Below are positions 23,107 through 27,067 of a DNA stretch of 27,067 nt, in pieces. The stretch is from Gemmatimonadota bacterium (GTDB taxonomy: Bacteria > JBHIER01 > G020348925): positions 4,870,171 to 4,897,237 of the forward strand of contig CP070758.1 in the NCBI GenBank assembly GCA_020348925.1, in the 5' to 3' direction. Below the pieces are notes generated by a model, which ran no database searches, was not told the origin of the DNA, and worked only from the letters and a program-made list of their open reading frames with translations. The translations under genes were made by a program, and so were the position numbers. Every line of letters begins with the position of its first letter. Position 1 is the stretch's first letter.

Positions 23107-24315
23107 ATGAGGCTGTTGAATGACTACCGAAGGATCGTCAGTGATGAGGTTATCAGCGATATTTACAAGAAAGCGAGGAAGCTCTATGGCAAACGCATCA
23201 TTCACATTAACTCAACATACATGGGGGGTGGTGTCGCAGAAATCCTGAGCGGTTTTGTTCCCCTGATGAACGATGCCGGGGTCGATATGGGGTGGCGCAT
23301 TCTCCACGGCAACCCCGATTTTTTCAACATCACCAAGAAATTTCACAACGCCCTTCAGGGCGACGCCATTAACCTCACGGAAATTAAAAAGCGGCTCTAT
23401 GTTGAAGCCAACGAATATTTCTCGACGTACACCCATATCACCCACGACTGCGTCATTATCCACGACCCCCAGCCCCTCCCCCTCATCCAGTTCTACAAAA
23501 AGAGGCAGCCCTGGGTCTGGCGCTGTCACGTCGACCTCTCCCATCCGGATAACGGTCTCTGGAATTTCCTGAAGGGATTCATTCTGCGCTATGACATTGC
23601 CATTATTTCGAATAAAAAATACAAAAAAATCGATTTGCCCATCGAACAGAGGATCATTTTCCCCGTGATCAATCCACTCTCTCCCAAAAACATGGATCTG
23701 AATGAAAAGGATATCTCTAAATACCTGAAAAAGTTCAAAGTACCGACGGACAAACCGCTCCTCACCCAGATATCGCGCTTCGACAAATGGAAAGACCCCA
23801 TAGGTGTCATAGAGGTGTTCAAGCTCGTCAGGAAAGAGGTCGACTGCCGGCTCGTGCTGTGCGGCAGCATGGCGGCCGATGATCCAGAGGGGATTCGGAT
23901 TCACGAACGGGTGGTCCAAAGGGCGAACAACCTCATAGAGAACGGAGATGTGATTCTCATCACCTCAGAAAACAGCATTCTCGTCAATGCCTTGCAAAGG
24001 AGCTCGGCCGTCATTATTCAGAAATCGCTCCGGGAGGGTTTTGGTCTCACGGTGACCGAGGCGCTCTGGAAAGAGCGGCCCGTGGTCGCCTCGAATGTCG
24101 GTGGCATTTCCCTTCAGATCAAGGACGGCCAGGGTGGTTTCCTTGTGGACCCTGCAGATACCAAGGGATTCGCCGATCGAATCATAGAACTCATGCGAAA
24201 TCCGGACCTGGGAAAAGATATGGGCAAACAGGGCCGTGAAACTGTCAGGAACAACTTCCTCATCACCCGCCTCGTCTCGGACTATTTGGATCTGTTGAAT
24301 GACATCCTGAAATAG
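23107..24315 (+). CDS. treT: TreT-type trehalose synthase (GT4 glycosyltransferase)
   Basis: 402 residues; ATG after GGAAGGAGAAACC. N-terminal Rossmann half: IIHINSTYMGGGVAEILSGF, WRILHGNPDFFNITKKFHNALQG, HDPQPLPLI, and the characteristic VWRCHVDLSHPDNGLW. C-terminal half: QISRFDKWKDPIGVIEVF, REGFGLTVTEALWKERPVVA (E-x7-E motif) and NVGGISLQI. Family knowledge: trehalose glycosyltransferring synthase reversibly joins NDP-glucose and free glucose to give trehalose in one step. Placed after otsAB, it provides a second synthesis route or a recycling route. A convergent gene ends 97 bp downstream. Distinguishing TreT from other GT4 enzymes rests on the N-terminal motifs. Confidence 0.92.
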   Translation: MRLLNDYRRIVSDEVISDIYKKARKLYGKRIIHINSTYMGGGVAEILSGFVPLMNDAGVDMGWRILHGNPDFFNITKKFHNALQGDAINLTEIKKRLYVEANEYFSTYTHITHDCVIIHDPQPLPLIQFYKKRQPWVWRCHVDLSHPDNGLWNFLKGFILRYDIAIISNKKYKKIDLPIEQRIIFPVINPLSPKNMDLNEKDISKYLKKFKVPTDKPLLTQISRFDKWKDPIGVIEVFKLVRKEVDCRLVLCGSMAADDPEGIRIHERVVQRANNLIENGDVILITSENSILVNALQRSSAVIIQKSLREGFGLTVTEALWKERPVVASNVGGISLQIKDGQGGFLVDPADTKGFADRIIELMRNPDLGKDMGKQGRETVRNNFLITRLVSDYLDLLNDILK

Positions 24316-24366
24316 AGGTAGAAAAAGACACGGGTGGAGCCACAGGTAAGAAAGTCACACCTTTTG

Positions 24367-24411
24367 GGGATCCTTGTCCTCTTGGGAGCAAGCTTCACAA
24401 GGTATCATCCC
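24367..24411. terminator. Branched hairpin between convergent genes
   Basis: GGGAT (24367-24371) plus CCTTGT (24372-24377) pairs with ACAAGG (24397-24402) and ATCCC (24407-24411) with a 4-nt bulge; an inner CTTG/CAAG hairpin (24381-24392) sits inside. There is no T-run on either strand, so terminator activity is only plausible. Confidence 0.4.
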
Positions 24412-24412
24412 G

Positions 24413-27067
<2,655 letters not shown>

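Noticed and set aside
23212-23919. 235-codon minus-strand ORF within treT
   Set aside because: Antisense shadow of the conserved GT4 gene; composition only.

Overview
The window reads as chromosomal sequence from a Gram-negative bacterium of the FCB superphylum, most likely an uncultured lineage near Zixibacteria, Latescibacteria or KSB1. The phylum cannot be fixed from sequence alone. The grounds are three exported proteins ending in a type IX secretion (T9SS)-like FlgD-Ig sorting domain (motif NPFNP...GVYFYxLTxGxFxAxKxMxLxK), abundant type I dockerins, thrombospondin type 3 (TSP3) repeats, a TonB-dependent receptor, a Bacteroidetes-style Big_5 lipoprotein, and Gram-negative signal peptides. 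I see no tRNA, rRNA, CRISPR array or intact transposase.

Layout. Positions 1-3669 (+ strand) hold secreted proteins: the end of a dockerin/sorting-domain protein, a tail-fibre-like protein with a Peptidase_S74 chaperone, and a second dockerin/sorting-domain protein. Positions 3670-4023 are a gene-free stretch with a C-rich inverted repeat. Positions 4024-8781 (- strand) form an ECF sigma factor / zinc-finger anti-sigma with periplasmic TPRs / secreted TPR-CHAT protease cluster. Positions 8782-9235 hold a hairpin-rich candidate leader RNA, a 16-codon leader ORF with a strong ribosome-binding site, and a hairpin presenting the next gene's Shine-Dalgarno. These precede a 1147-residue cohesin-like, T9SS-type exported protein (9236-12679). 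A BtuB-like receptor lies convergent to it (12792-14726).

Positions 14952-20544 (- strand) look like one transcription unit read from a near-perfect sigma70 promoter at 20607-20635: Tat-exported DUF362 protein, Big_5 lipoprotein, DapF-like epimerase, GuaB3-like IMP dehydrogenase paralogue, thioredoxin and CutA. A divergent sigma70 promoter (20701-20729) drives a bifunctional trehalose-6-phosphate synthase/phosphatase and a TreT-type trehalose synthase, giving two trehalose routes in tandem. The right end (24413-27067, - strand) is a large secreted multidomain protein with a terminal dockerin. Its reading frame fuses abruptly to a guanylate kinase fragment, which looks like a chimeric junction.

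The most noteworthy points are the structured leader plus micro-ORF before the cohesin-like gene, the sigma/anti-sigma/CHAT cluster, cohesin-like and dockerin modules encoded together on T9SS-type proteins, a DapF in which the first catalytic Cys is Trp, and the Gmk chimera.
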